From NCBI RefSeq assembly GCF_901933205.1, contig NC_044573.1, forward strand, positions 56,675,993 to 56,739,992: a DNA stretch of 64,000 bases. The letters are read 5' to 3'. A program made the translations under genes and the position numbers. Positions 28,747-42,404 of this stretch are shown in pieces (the first letter of the stretch is position 1; each line of letters starts with the position of its first letter). The notes beneath the pieces are model-generated. The model saw only the letters and a program-made list of their open reading frames with translations. It had not been told where the DNA came from and did no database searches. Origin of the DNA: Camarhynchus parvulus. Taxonomy: Eukaryota > Chordata > Aves > Passeriformes > Thraupidae.

Positions 28747-29777
28747 CTCCTAAGACTTCATTCCCTGCCTTCAGACATATTGAGTGAAGCAGGAAGTGAC
28801 ACCTGCTACCTACCTGAGAAGGAAACTCACCACCCTTAGGGAAGACTTATGATTGGGCAGCAACAGTCAAAAACTCCCTCTTTCCTCCCCAAACAGCCAG
28901 ACAAAACTAGGATGGTATCAGTAGGCTCAATGTTCAAATACTTCAGCTAGAAGGGATGGGTCTTCCACATCACTGCTTTTTCCTAGAGGATATGATACCT
29001 TTTGAAAGAAAGGTACTGCCACAAAGGCCCCCAAGCCATGAGAAATACTAAAAAACCAAATCCAACCAAAAGATGCACAATGACTATTTAAAAAATACTT
29101 TCTATTATCCCCTCACATTAATGGGAACAATGAATGGCCTCCTCTGCCTACCTGAACCTGTGAAGAAATTCAATACCATAAAAATTAACACTACACTTGA
29201 ATCCATACTGAACAGGCACCTATGTAGTAGGCTTTGATATGCCACCCCCCACCTCACAGTTCAGAAACAAGTTTGATTCTAAGACAGCTTCAGAAAACAA
29301 CTGCATAGAGTTGTGACCAGAATAATTCAGATCAGAATAATTCATTCTCCTGTAAATGCTCAGGATTTTCAATTCTCAAAATGCAGCTTTGTCATTACAA
29401 TTACAGTGATCCCATGCTCAATTGCACCAGTTGTGAATGTTTCCTCAGATGTTACTTTCCCTGGGATGGACAACACCTGTCTTTTCTTCAGCAAGGACAG
29501 TCAGCCCAGCTACCTGCTAGCCTGCTTTTAAGGACAGCTACCACACCCCATATTTACTTGGGAGAATAAACAGGAAACAAAATATGCGAGAACAGGGATG
29601 CAGGTTGAAAACATGAGAATACACATCTTGGAGATCCTGAGGGTATGGTATATGTGCTATGTTTATTAGATAATCAGTAGTCAAGACAAATAGATGGGAG
29701 GAGTGGAGTATGTGGAGAGGGGGTGTTGCACAAATGGCAGAGAAGTAAACTGTAGATGAAGAAACCTAAGAGAGTGG

Positions 29778-29793
29778 CTGCAAGCTTAGATAA
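29778..29793 (+). promoter_or_regulatory. Candidate TAL1/GATA composite (CTG-N7-AGATAA)
   Basis: CTG, seven bases, then AGATAA. This fits the spacing of erythroid E-box/GATA composites. The word is short and the call rests on motif plus the expected HBS1L-MYB setting. Confidence 0.2.
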
Positions 29794-31629
29794 AGGTCAC
29801 GGAGTTTTTCTTACACATGCAAGTCAAACAAGGTCAGAGCTCACACTCATGCACCCTTCTGCAGTTTCTGGTACTTCTACAGTTTTAGCACACTTCGATC
29901 CTTGACAACTAGCCCTACTATCCCAGAAAATGTGTGAGTATCACTAAGTGGATAGCATGTTACAAAAACCTTTCCCATTAATTCTAGATAAAATAAATCT
30001 GTTTGGGATGGGGTGGTGGGGATTTTTGGATCTCCATTCAAGCCATGTCATGTGTTTTCCAGGTCAATGCAGAGTTTCCAGTCTGGTTTACCTATAAATG
30101 CAGTCCAAAAGACCTGCTGTAGAAAGGGAGCCAGAACAGAGTGGTCAGGCACTGGTGGCTGCATGCTTCGACCTCTTTTTCTGTCTTTCAAGCATTTACT
30201 CAAGGGATCAGGGTAAAACAGTACATCTAAAAGCCATGAATCAAATAAAATAAGAACTTTTTTAGATAGTTTATATAGGAAGCCTGGTTATGTGATAACA
30301 TTAGACAGTTCTTGATTTATAATCTTTAAAATGATCTGTATTCCTGGACAAGACAGAAAAGAATGTTTGTCAGAAAGGAACTATAAACTCACACAGAAAC
30401 CAGGTAAATAATTTGTGTGAAGATGAAACCTGTCTCAAGGTTAAAGGTAGTTAGTTCCATTATTACTGAATGCTGGAACTAAGTTGTAAATCAACAGAAA
30501 CTTGTGTGTGGATTCTAAATGGACATAAAGTATTGTCTTCCAGCTCTCACTGCTGATACCAGGAAAAGCCTTACAGTCTTCTCTGGCTGTTGAAAGAAGC
30601 ATAATGAAGTGCAGTATTTCTAATTAAACAAATCATATGTTTTTTTTGGTAACTACTTGTTGTCTTTTGCACACAGGCTTCGTTCACCTTCTTGTAAATG
30701 TTTTCTTGTCGTTGCAGAGATCAGTGTTTCATTTTGGATTTTTTTTAAGGGGAGACATTTTGATTTTTCAAAACCAGGTGGGATTTTGAGACCAGAGATG
30801 GATATACTGAAATGAACTAATTTTTTTTTCTTAGTGGGAGGCCCACAGGAAAAAGCAAAAACAAGTTTCCTCAGCCCAGACAAGTTTAGCAAGATAGTGT
30901 GAGCTGAGAGCTCAGACACAGACACTGATCATCTGCAGGCCATGTATTTGATGAGCATAGAGCCCTTATTGTTGATGGTGTACAAATCCCTCCAGGAATT
31001 GTCACACTAATATTGCATAACCAACCACTTTGTGCTCAGTAGAAAAAATTTAAACTGATGAATGGGGGCACTCTTTGAGAAATATCATCATGTGAATTCT
31101 CATGTCCATGAATCAAACAATGAAAAAAAAATATTGCATATAGCTTTAAAAAAAATTAAATTATTTACTGATGGTGGCTTAGCTACAATCCTTTATCAGA
31201 AGGGACTGTCCTAAGTCATGATTGCACCATTAAGGTGATGGTGTTACACAGCTGCCTGCAGATCACCCAGATTTGTGTGTGTGTCCCTGACAAACAGATT
31301 CCTGAAGGCCACACTTGCTTCTTCCAGTGATCCTGTCTGCCTCTCCTGTCACTGAGTCATGTCAACATTTTTGTTCTACCTCCAGCCACTTTGCCACTTG
31401 AAAGATTAAGTTTGGGCTTCACTTCTTGCTTTTCTGGGCTAAGTTTAGTTCATGAGAGGCTGCTGAAGTACAAACAGGTACCATGGAACTGGAGCTTACT
31501 GCAGTTGTTAAGGGTGAAGCCAAGGTCACTGACAAGCAGCAGGAAATCGACAGCTGAAGTCACAAACACCATTAATAGAAGAGCTTTGCAACATATGGGA
31601 ATGTACCTGCAGATGGTTATACTCACAGA

Positions 31630-31667
31630 GGATGGATGGATGGATGGATGGATGGATGGATGGATGG
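31630..31667 (+). repeat. (GGAT)n microsatellite
   Basis: About nine tandem GGAT units, then GGAGGGAGGG. It encodes a run of D-G-W-M in one frame and P-S-I-H on the other strand; both are artefacts. Confidence 0.97.
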
Positions 31668-34258
31668 AGGGAGGGATTAATGTACAACACAATCCCCAGA
31701 ATAAGCATGGCAGTACAGCTTCCCTTGATGCTCATGCCTTCCCAGCTCATGCCTTCCCTAACTCCTACCATCAGAAAGCCTAATAAAGAGTAGTTATAAT
31801 CTACAATTTGCACACTCTGGCAACTGAGATCTACATTTTTAAGCACAGGCTTACTTTTCTTCAGTCATCTGCTGACCTGTGGTTATACAAGTCTCTCCAT
31901 ACTTTGTTTTTCATTAGACATTTATCCCTCAAGTAAAGAAGAGAAACAGAGTAAGGAACTATGTCTGTGCTGCATAGAACTGGTAGATGATTGATTTTTT
32001 TAAAGTAATTATTTAATCAATTTGCTTTTAAAAGGTTTTTAAAGATTTGGATTCTTTATTATTACAATTGCCCCTTTTCCTTGAAGTTCTAGTTGTGGGG
32101 AAAATGTGTATAGAAGAATCCATTATTCCCTTCTTGCCTGGGGCTGCAATTATAATGCTAGGCCAGATAGTACCTATTACCTGCCTGCTTCCTGTTATTT
32201 TTGGAATGATCTTAAACAAGGTGAAAGTGCTTATTCAGGGTGCAGGAATAGGAAGGTTTTATTTCACTTATCCAAATATAAACTCTGTATTTAGCCAGTA
32301 TTTTACACGACAAGCTAAGGACCAAAATCAATTCATCTTTATGTGAATCTTACAATAATGTCAAATAAATTGGATGAGATCCTGAAATAACAAGAATTAC
32401 ACATCCTGTGGGAATCTGCAGATGTTGCATTGTCGTTCTCAGCTGTACACCATGTGGCAGTGCCTGCAAGCAGCTCTTTTTTCACTTTCTAACCCTCACA
32501 AAGTATTTACTGTTCACAGTCAAGTGTGTTATGTCTGTATTAGGCTCAGACTATAAATAGTCACATTGCTTATAACTGGAACAGATTGTTTGTTTCAGCA
32601 TACTCATGAAATAAAACTTCTTACATAAAAGCAACATGTTCACCTTTTCACCAGCTAAAACTTTTTCCTCAATACTGCTGATACAGAGATCACATTTAAA
32701 CTATATTGAAAGTCTGTCTGTGTTTTGCTTTTTGTTGCTGGTGCAAAGTACTATAAGAGACAAATTTAGCTTCCAGAGAGACAGGATAGCATAAAAATTA
32801 TCAATCTGTTTGGGTAAAACTGAATGTAGACCTAGTTTTACAGATTTTGCCCATGCTGAAAGAATTATATGCAATAATTTTGACTTTCCTCAATTATTAT
32901 TTTCCTTACTTTGTGTATATGTCTTTATTATGGCTATATTTTTGTCCCCCATTCTCAATTGATTGATTTCTCCCTGGCTATTTACAATAGAAAAAACATC
33001 TCAACAAGATTTCAATAGCTCACTTTGTGCCTTGGAAGCTCGGAACCAGTGTGACTAACCATGGGTCCTTTAATTTACATTGGTAAGTAATACAATTTTC
33101 TACTATTTCACACATAGCTTAGAATTCTTTTCAGAATGAGAGCATGACACAAAAGAGTGAAAAATCAGTTCTTCTAGGTCTATACCTGAACAGAATTTTT
33201 TTAGAAAGATATGGTAGTTGCACACAGGTTATAAAGTGAAAGTTTTAAATCCTGTAAACTTAATGTGTAATCACATTAAAGGTGTCTGCAGAGTAAAGCA
33301 ATGATGCTAATTTGGACAACATTAAATCATTTCAGGAGCCTACAGAAGTCATGTAATGTGTACAAATGCAACTCTGCTATAAGACTTACAAGTGGACTTC
33401 CAATACCGTGACAGTGTTTTGACTGGTCATAAATATATGTGTGTTTATTTTCAGCTTTGAGGTACCAATGTTTTACTGCTATTGCTCTTTTGTGTCATTT
33501 CTGGAGAAGAATCTTGCTTTTCTCAGTAGGGTAAAAATACAGGAAAAAATGTAGATCATCGTTTTTCCAAACAGCCTACAGCCTGAGACAAGCATTTTTT
33601 TTAACTGAAGAATACTGACTTTTCAACAAACAAGAAGTTTTCTTAAAAATTTCAAATCAATTGATTGCAAAATACCTCTTTTTTCCTCTTTGTTTTGAGA
33701 AGTGATATGTTTTCTTGATGTGCACTCAAATATATTATGTCAAATCTGCTTTAAAATACTGGAAATGTTCACGTCTTTATTGCAAAGTGAAGTGCTCATA
33801 CAAGCACACAGTAGTTGCTAAGTCCCTGTGTTTTTGTAAACTGGCAGGTTTCCTCACCTGCCAAGGAAAAAAAAAACCACATTACCATGCCCAGGTCTCT
33901 TTAATGCCCTTCCCTCAGGAAGAGTTCATTACCTGAAGTGTAAACCCTACCGAGCAGCAAAACACAAGATAATTCCCCTGACTAAGGCCCCTACAATCAG
34001 GAGTCCGTGAACCCAATTGAGTTTCTTCATCCTTAGCAGAACTCACTTCATGCCTTCTCCTTTGGTCAAATAAAGGCCCAGGACTGGCTGGTTCCAGTAC
34101 TCCTCTCCCACCTCCTCAGGCTCAAAGGGGCCCCTGGTTATTTGCCTCCTTTTTGCTATATTTCACTTTTTTAAAAATATGATCTTTAAAAAAAAAGATT
34201 TTTTTAAAATATGATCTTGTATTTCCACAGATAACATCCATTGACATTTTCTCACTGC

Positions 34259-34275
34259 CTGAGGACGTAGATAAG
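34259..34275 (+). promoter_or_regulatory. Candidate TAL1/GATA composite (CTG-N7-AGATAAG)
   Basis: CTG AGGACGT AGATAAG: a full-strength GATA word at the preferred distance from a half E-box. It is the second such composite in the intergenic region. Confidence 0.25.
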
Positions 34276-34466
34276 AAATTTGCTATACCTATTATTATTA
34301 TCTTTTGTTGCTCAGCTCACGGTTTCTCTAGCAGTAATAGGGTGTCTAATACAATTTACTCCACTGGAGCCTCATGTAAAATTTTGTGCTTTTGTTCTAT
34401 CAAAATTCTCTTATTTGTATATTTTGTTGGCCTGGTTAGGGTCAATTTGTTTCATGAAAGCAAATC

Positions 34467-34510
34467 CAATTATCCCTATTGACTTCCTGAAGGTTTGGAC
34501 CAGGCCCCAA
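34467..34510 (+). repeat. Fragment of old dispersed repeat
   Basis: TCCCTATTGACTTCCTGAAG followed by GTTTGGACCAGGCCCC is the second half of the same repeat pattern as at 11.4 kb. Confidence 0.35.
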
Positions 34511-36568
34511 ATGAATTTTTATAAAAAGATGACCAGTTCCTTGTAGTTAGACAGTATTAGCAGCATTCTGCTGTAGCTTTTATTGGGAATGAAATGTGGA
34601 TTTCCTCATGACCACAGAAGAACTGAAGTGAAGTAGGAATATTTTTCTGTTACTATTGCAAAGGCTGCCCTTACTCCTCTTGATAATAACATTTCCAATC
34701 ATTCTAAACTTTCCTTTAACAGAATTATGTGACCAATACAGGGGGCTGGCATTTCTTCATAGCTGTAAATTATAACCTCAAATTTTTGAAATCCAGCAAA
34801 TTACTGATGCATCTATCTAATGCTTCACCAGAATAAGGGTTTTGAGTGGCAAGTAGACATTTTGTTACTAAATTTATTGCTACAGGATTAAAATTCTTGA
34901 TTACATTTCACTTAACACACTTTTGTACCTTGCAAAGTAGATGATAGTGACTTAATTCACTCACTCTAAATCCTGCAGAGTGTCAGTTATTAAGCACTGA
35001 ATAGAAGAATTTCAGTAAGTCCTGAATATCCTACCATCAATTAAATCAATGTGGATGGTCTTTGATTTCTGTTAAATACTTCAGACTGGAGGAATAGTTT
35101 ATGTCAAATAAAAGAGCTATTCCACAGGCTGTAAAGGGATGAAATGTGGATTCTTTCGCACTGTATCTGTTGTCCCCTAACTAATCTTCACAGCTGTAAC
35201 CAGAATTGTCTCTGTATCTCTGACCCATCACTGGGCCTACACTATGTCTAATGTGAAACTATGCGTACACACAGAGCATGTAACATTAACTTTTTTACAT
35301 GTTTTTTCATCTGAGGGAGCACTAATTTGAGTCCCCCTCTTGCATCTTGCTACTGAATTTATGATGATTAAATATATGAAAATTATTTTTTTCATAAACT
35401 TTGCTTTCATAAAGTTTGCAAACCCCTCCCCCCACAAAAGCCTCCACAAAAATTACTAATGTAGAAGGGAAATTAAGTTTCAACTTTTTTTCCATGAGTG
35501 CAGAGCAAAGAGAGACTCTGTTGCTGCAGGGATCTTCTCCATTCAAAGATGATGTAGTTGATATTGTAAGAGGTGTTAGCCTCTGGTGTTAGACAGGTAT
35601 TGTCTGCAGGAATGATTGGTGCAAGGTGTCAGTATGAAGTACTGTGGGAAAATATTTTATCCATAGCAGAGAGACAGAAAGAACCATTGTGTCCTTGCAT
35701 GGTTTGGGGGAAAAAAAATTAATGATAACTGAATTTGGCTTACACTGCAATGCTGTTGTGTCTTTCAGGGAATTCATTTTGTGGATACAAACATAAAACA
35801 CACATGGAGTTCAATACAAAGATGAATTCCATCATAGCTGCAATCAGCAACAAAATAATATCAAACAATTATAATTTTAAACACACTAAGCAAATATTTA
35901 TATAGTTAGCCTGTCCTCAGAGCTTAGAAAGTGAGACAATATTCTTTTCTGATGAGTTTTTTTGGAGGTAGCACGATTTAATTAGAACAGCCACATCAGT
36001 TCAGCTTTGGACACCAGTATTAAAATATTGATTCATAAGGCCTAAGCCATGTTTGCTTTTATAAAGCACAGATAGGAAAATTGGGGAGATGAGTAAGATA
36101 TCTCCAGTTAAACTGAAATCACGCTGTCATCCACGAGGTAGCTGCTGCAGCACCCTAAGACCAAAAGCTTACATGCTGCTGATCATAAGAGATGGTGTAC
36201 AAACTTGGAAACTTTGGACTGGTAATTTTATTTTTTAATTGGTGTTTCTCCCTTACACTTTGTGGCTAATGTTTTCCTATTATCGAGGTCTTGCATATTT
36301 TAAGCACCCACCCAATTCTGTGGTATTATGTGTTTTTTTTTTAAGGTCTGAGTGACAAGTACATTGATATAAGTGAATCATCATTTTGCAGGCATAAATT
36401 TTTATCAGATCGGTTTTCTAATAGATTTATACATTTAAGACAGGGCATCTGCCATTATAGATTAGCTCCTGGAAGATAGGACGTTGTTCTAATAGCAAAT
36501 GATAGACTTTTATACTTTAAACATGTGAAACAAACTAGATAGTAAATGAGCATCTTGTTAAGTAGTTT

Positions 36569-36584
36569 CTGGTTATCAGATAAG
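36569..36584. promoter_or_regulatory. Palindromic double GATA site
   Basis: CTGG-TTATC-AGATAAG carries two abutting, oppositely oriented GATA words (36573-36577 and 36578-36584). This is the strongest GATA-type sequence I saw upstream of HBS1L. Confidence 0.3.
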
Positions 36585-38643
36585 AAAAAATGGAACTAAA
36601 AGGATATTATTGTGCAAGATTCCTGCTAGAGTCACTGCTTTGTGCTGCAGGACTGCATTTGACTCTAGGATACACCAAATATGATGACAAAAAAAAAAAA
36701 ACCCAAAATAAAAGAGCATCTGAAGTGCATTATATCCTGTGATTGCAGGATGAATTAGCAATACCTTCTATGGGATTCTTCAGTGTGCAGTACATGAGAA
36801 TAATTTGAGAGATAAAGAGGGACTTGATAATTTCTTGAAGAATCACCCTTTGAAAGTGAAAATTTTGGGGGAAGAGGAAACAAAAGACTTTAGTCAAAGA
36901 CTGACATATAGTATCAGTCTGAATGAAGCCACGTTTCTTATTCATCAAATGATGCTCCCTGACACAGTAACACCACATAAATCTCTTCAACCCGATGCAT
37001 CCCAGTTTTACAGATTCAATACTGAGTCTCATGGGGGAAGAAATGTGACTCAGAATAACCATGGAGGTAGTGGATTTCTGAGAGAGACAAGTACAGGGGG
37101 TTTCCCTGACTCAGTGGCCCAAAATATATAGCTGGGTTTGTCAAAGGCAGGTCCCAAAAATGTAAAAGTGCAGAACACAGAAAACAAAATCAGAGTAATT
37201 CTAACATAATTCTTAGACTTTAACAGGCTGTCTTCCCAACAAGCTAAGTATTACTGTGCCTCCCAGAAGCATACAGGTGTCAGCATTTGTTTTTTATTTA
37301 AAGTCTCTAAGAAGAGATCAGTAGTGGAATGTCCCAGTCAGATCTGTGTCATGAATTACTCTATACAGGAAAGCTATGGATTTCTCAAACTGTATTTACT
37401 CTGCTTTGATTTGCAGACTTGCGTAGTGTCTGTCAAAAGACATTTTCCAGGATCTAAGTTCACTCTGGTGTTTTTTCCTATAGATGCAGTAGAAAAAGGT
37501 TTCACTGCTGTTACTGAAAGTTAGATTGCATCTCTCTCTGTCCAATCATTACAGACAAATTGATGAAGTCACAGTTTATGGTAGTAGCCAGGATCCATGA
37601 CAAACTTTTAGAAGTGCTTGATAAATTGATGTATATAGTCACACACATCAGAATGCTGCCTATATACATATAAATATATGTATGTGTCACTATAAATTGC
37701 ATTAGTGTGGACACGCGCATCATATACAACCAAGTCATAATGACAGCCTTCTGTTTTGCCTCTTCCTTAGGTCTACAGTTCCCTTAATTTATCCTGTCAG
37801 TCACTTGTAACAAGAAAAGCAGATGGAATCTCTAACATGAAAATTTCCATACCTTGCAGAATTTTATATAGACTTTAAATATTTACTGTGATCATGTTTA
37901 AGTATTCCTGTCATCTACACAAGGATGTAAACTGTTTGAATCTTGCCAATTTTTTAACCATGATCATTTATCTTGCTCATGAACTTTGTAGTCTAATTCT
38001 GTGCTGAATGAAAATTGTCTACTTTTATCAGTTTAAAATTTGCCTTCTTTCAATTTCAAGGAAATTGAGAAAAGCTTTTGCTATGAGAAAAAAAACTCCG
38101 ATGGTTATTTCTCAGCCACTCCTAGTATAAACTGGTCATGTTCCATTTTATACATCATCTCTGTAAGACAAACTCTTAATCCTTTTAATCTTTCTTCATA
38201 TATTTCCCATACCCCTGATAATTTTCATCACTTATCTCTCTCTGTACCAAGAATAAACTTCACAGACCAACTGTGAATGCCATTCTGTTGTAATAAAAAA
38301 TTGTTTTTATTCAGGGGTAAAACCAATAGATAATAGGTTTTCATTTAGTGCTTCACAGTGGCTTTAGCTACCATGCTCTTGGCAACCATGCTCGAATTTC
38401 AACTCCTTCTGTCCCAGCAGTGTGGTTCAAGGCACCTCCCCTCCTTGCAGAGACTGAACTTCCCTTTCTGGGCCTATATTTGGGTCGCTGCAGATGTGAA
38501 GCAGTCTGAGAGCCAGCAGGGAGGCAGCAGGGTGATGGGAATTTAGGATTGAAACCAAAGTGTTACAGAAAGTATAGATTCATCTAAAGCCACTGAAATA
38601 TTTATTCCTTATTGTAACAGGAAGTTTACACACTTGTGAGGAA

Positions 38644-38735
38644 CACAAATGGGGTCGACTTGGCAGTGTTAGGTTTATGGTTGGATTGGACTCAATTATC
38701 TTAAAGGTCTTTTCAAGTTTTAATGATTCTATGTT
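38644..38735 (+). mobile_element. CR1 LINE 3' terminal fragment
   Basis: GGGTCGACTTGGCAGTGTTAGG, GGTTGGATTGGACTCAATTATC, TTAAAGGTCTTTTCAAG and the end AATGATTCTATG match the last ~90 bases of avian CR1 subfamilies. Only the tail is left. Confidence 0.88.
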
Positions 38736-41700
38736 AAACTATACAACTAAGTCACTTTTACAGACTGAATTGCCATTGCATTACTATTTGCCATCAGCTG
38801 CCATCTAACTCAGCTGTTAATAGATCTTGTTGAAATTGTGTAAGGTCTTGACTTAACATAAATCACTCATATGTGAAACTTGTTCTGCACTGATCATTCC
38901 CAAAGAAATAATAAATATATTTAACAAGCTCATTCATACTGTGGAAAATTGGAGACACTTGCTATTTACCATATGTACAAAATGATAATTTATTAATACT
39001 CTTTGTTTTCTAACTTTTAAATCAGCTTCTGACTACATGACATCATTTTAGACAAAACCAGACATGTATTTACTGGCTGCAGTTCTTTTGAGCTAGTCAG
39101 ATCATTTAGGAGCTGGAAATGTGTTTACTGACCTTGACAATCTATATTTTAGAACTTAACAGCCCCACCTGGTAGTGTGGTAAAACATCTGGAATTATGC
39201 TGGTTTTTCCCTAGACCAGGTCTTGGTTGACTTTGGTTTAAAAGGACAATACAATATTGAAATAGACTGAATATTTTGTAACTAAGACTACTAAACTAGT
39301 AAAAAGCTTGGCTTCACTTTAAGAAGAAATAACATCTTATGAAAGACTTTCTATTTAGCTAAAATGAAATTATTAAATATTTTATTAACTGATTCTTACA
39401 GTTACAAAAACAATTCATAGTGCTGGGCTATTGCTGAAAAAAAGGATTCCAGAAATGCTGCCACCTGGATTGAGACCAGTGATCTTTGTTCACTTCTGAA
39501 GGCACACACACATTAAAGTAATATATAATCTCAGTGGGCAGGAAGGAAATGAATGCCAGAAGTGACCTGGTTAGTCATTCCTCAGTCAGAGCTGCTGGGG
39601 ACAGACTGACAAGGTTCTCTGATGGTGCTTTAATTGCAGCTGAAGGAATAATGTTTAGTTATAGAAGATTGCTTTGCTATCAGATGAATACTCTTCATGA
39701 ACCTTGCATTCACGCACAAGTAGCAATAACTGAGGTACAGTTAGGGCTTGAGGACGAAAGCTTACTTCTTGGATATCTTTCCCTAAAATATTTACATATG
39801 TCTCAGAATTAAGAAAAGGCAAGGAATAATCACAGTGTATTTATGACTCTTTGAAGATACTATGTACGAAATAATAATATGAAGTAATTGTGCTCCTGTA
39901 AGAAATTGTTGTTTTCAGGTTCTTTTTTCCTTAAGTCTTGTATGATATAACATATTACACTTTAAATGAAGAAAAATAGCAACGTTTCAAGTTCACTATT
40001 AATGCCATGGAAAGACTACATAGTATATCATCTCCTCCATTTGGCTTACCTTGATATTTTTACAACTTTTATTTATTTTCCTGTTTTGAACTAATTTTGA
40101 AATATTGAAAACAATGTTACATTTGACTATCAGGCAAATGAAATGAGCATCGTATCTGTGGAGGTCACAGTCACTGAAAATCAAGAGAAGTAATGAAAAA
40201 AATTCAAACATGAAAAATTTATTATTTGATAAGCAACTGGTGATTTATGTAAAAAGCATCAATAAGAAGGATAAAAGAAATATCTTTGCAACACAATGGT
40301 CAGGTGTGAGAAATGAGAACTGTCTCTACCTGAAAGAAAAAAAAAAGCTAAATGTACATGATTAATGTTTACTGGAGTTTTTAACATTTGAAGAATGGGA
40401 TTGAAGTAATTTCAGAGGCTGGAAAGTGTGTCTTTTCCGAAGTAAAGCTGTTGGAGGCAGACTGGTAGAATGCTCTATAGTTGTAGTGATATAGTGTCTC
40501 AAGTTACCTCACTGAAGGCTCAGAAAACAGATGCTGGAATCAGGTTTTGAATTTAGAAGTGTGCTACCCTGGCTGTAGTAATAATGGATGATATCAAGTC
40601 TCCACTTTTGTGTCTTTGACTCATGTCAAGAGATTGGGACAGATAAGGATTAGCACAACTAATCCTCTGAGTTAAACCTCTGCTGCAGAGAACATTGGAC
40701 ACTAAAGGCCAACAGGACACCAGTATTAACCAGAAATCTTTGTTTCCAATTCTGTTTTAATCCTAGCACCATACGGAAGTCATTATATAGAGCCTAAGCC
40801 TGTTCAACCACACGTGCTTCTCTGTAGAAATTAGTTAGAAATATGCAAATAATATAAGGAAACAATCTGTAACTTTGCATACTATTTGTGTATGAAGACA
40901 AACTTTTGGCTTGTGGTTAATACTCCCTGCCCCTGGCAGTGACCAGGAAGGATGTGGAGTGGCAGATAGTGACAATCTTGGCATGTGGGCAAGGACAAGA
41001 CAATAGTTAGGTGGCAGGTACAGAAGCAGGGCATGTGTATTCGTAGGGATGTGTGGCTGTTTGCTGGGGTGTCAGAGGACACCTGGAGCATGCAGGTGGC
41101 TGGAGGGGGACTCGATTTCTGGTATTCTCAAGACTGGGTGAAGAGATGGTAAATAAATTATTGAAAGTCTTAAAGATGAAGACACCTGACTTCAGAAATA
41201 TTAATGGTGTCATCTGCCTAGCAGCTCCCAAGCCCACAGATGAATGCAGGTATCTGGGAAACAACTGGGCTGGCAGATACAGAAACAGATTCTGTCAGAG
41301 CTGGAGCTCATGAACTGGGATTTCTATCCCAACTCCCTTTTTCATCAGAGCTTAAGGTCTTGTCTGCCTGTCCTTCCCAGTCTGCCCCAGAAAGAAGAGC
41401 AGCTGCAGGGACATCCCTTGGTTATCCAAACCCTTGGCAGTGCAATGCCCCTGCAGGCTGAAACTCAGCATTAGGAAGTGTCACAGTAACGTGCCACTGT
41501 AGTCAGATCAAGGCTCTATGGGGCCTAATACTTTGACCTTTTGCTTCTTAACACAGCCAACAGCAACGCGAATTATTACAGCTTGCATTTACCCACAGCA
41601 GCTAATTTAAGCCTGGCCACTAGTCAGCCCCTGGATTATAATGGCTGCTCATCACCAAAAAACCAGGTCACCTGGAGCTGTTTCAGATCCAGGACTGAGA

Positions 41701-42080
41701 AAGGCCTTGTACTTAAAACCTCATTCCTGTGGTGCTACACAGATCACAGACACCTACTTCAACTGCATTTAAATAAGCGAATTTAGGCCTATACAGAATG
41801 CTCCCTTTTCATCAATGATGCAACTGTTTTTGAATAAGCTTTGAAACACTTGCTTACATGAGTGCATGTAAAACTTCCCATTTTTGTCTTGAATCAAACA
41901 CTGACGGAAAATTGGCCATCTCCTATCTAGATTTTCCTTGTAACTCACATTACTAAACAAACAGCTACTACAGACAGAGTTTATGCTGCCAGACGCTGCA
42001 GAATCACCGCAACGTTTATTCAGGCTGGAAGAGGCTCCCAAGACCACGGACACCAAACTGGGGCTGGTCTCCATCACAGC
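38736..42080. other. HBS1L upstream flank, no gene recognised
   Basis: The last 3.3 kb before the CpG island. A consensus GATA word (AGATAAG, 40641-40647) lies 1.7 kb upstream of the promoter. Sequence at 40900-41460 is moderately GC-richer, with small overlapping ORFs on both strands that I cannot match to anything. Confidence 0.55.
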
Positions 42081-42333
42081 AGCCACCCGTCAGCCCCAGG
42101 TGCCCCCCCAGCCGCCTGTCGCAGGCTGCCCCGCCAGGCCCGGGGCCCCCCGGCCCCCCTCAGCCGGGCCCGGCGCAAGGGCGGGGCGCGAGCGCCTCCG
42201 AGAGCCGCCCCCGGCCCCGCGCGGCCCGAGCCAGGGGGGACGGGCCGTGCGCATGCTCAGCAGCGCACGAGGGCGGAAGCGGCGCCCTGTGCGCCTGCGC
42301 AACAGGGGATTCCGCCAGGCGCCGCCGTACTTC

Positions 42334-42344
42334 AACATGGCGAC
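42334..42344 (+). promoter_or_regulatory. YY1-type initiator site
   Basis: AACATGGCGAC matches the YY1 core (ATGGCG) that commonly sits just downstream of the start site in TATA-less CpG promoters. It is about 70 bases before the HBS1L ATG. Confidence 0.55.
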
Positions 42345-42348
42345 CTAG
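42337..42348 (+). promoter_or_regulatory. Three-codon upstream ORF (Met-Ala-Thr-stop)
   Basis: ATG GCG ACC TAG lies 57 bases upstream of the HBS1L stop-to-start gap's end at ATG 42405. Its start context is strong (A at -3, G at +4), better than that of the main ATG. It only matters if transcripts start upstream of 42337, because the ATG is also the core of a YY1-like site that can sit at the start point. Confidence 0.5.
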
Positions 42349-42404
42349 GCCGGCCGCGCCAGCGTCACCGCGGGTGGGCGAGCGAGGCCGCCGCCGTCGC
42401 CGTC

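Larger units (their letters stand above)
28747..38643. other. Intergenic DNA, no gene recognised
   Basis: AT-rich non-coding DNA. It includes a GGAT microsatellite, a few close direct repeats (for example CAGAATAATTCA twice at about 29319-29345 and CTCATGCCTTCCC twice at about 31731-31758), GATA-type motifs, and an old repeat fragment at 34467-34510. Confidence 0.55.

Noticed and set aside
34280..34546. 88-codon hydrophobic ORF resembling a membrane protein
   Set aside because: AT-rich DNA read as Leu/Phe/Ile codons; part of it is the old dispersed repeat at 34467-34510. No supporting homology.
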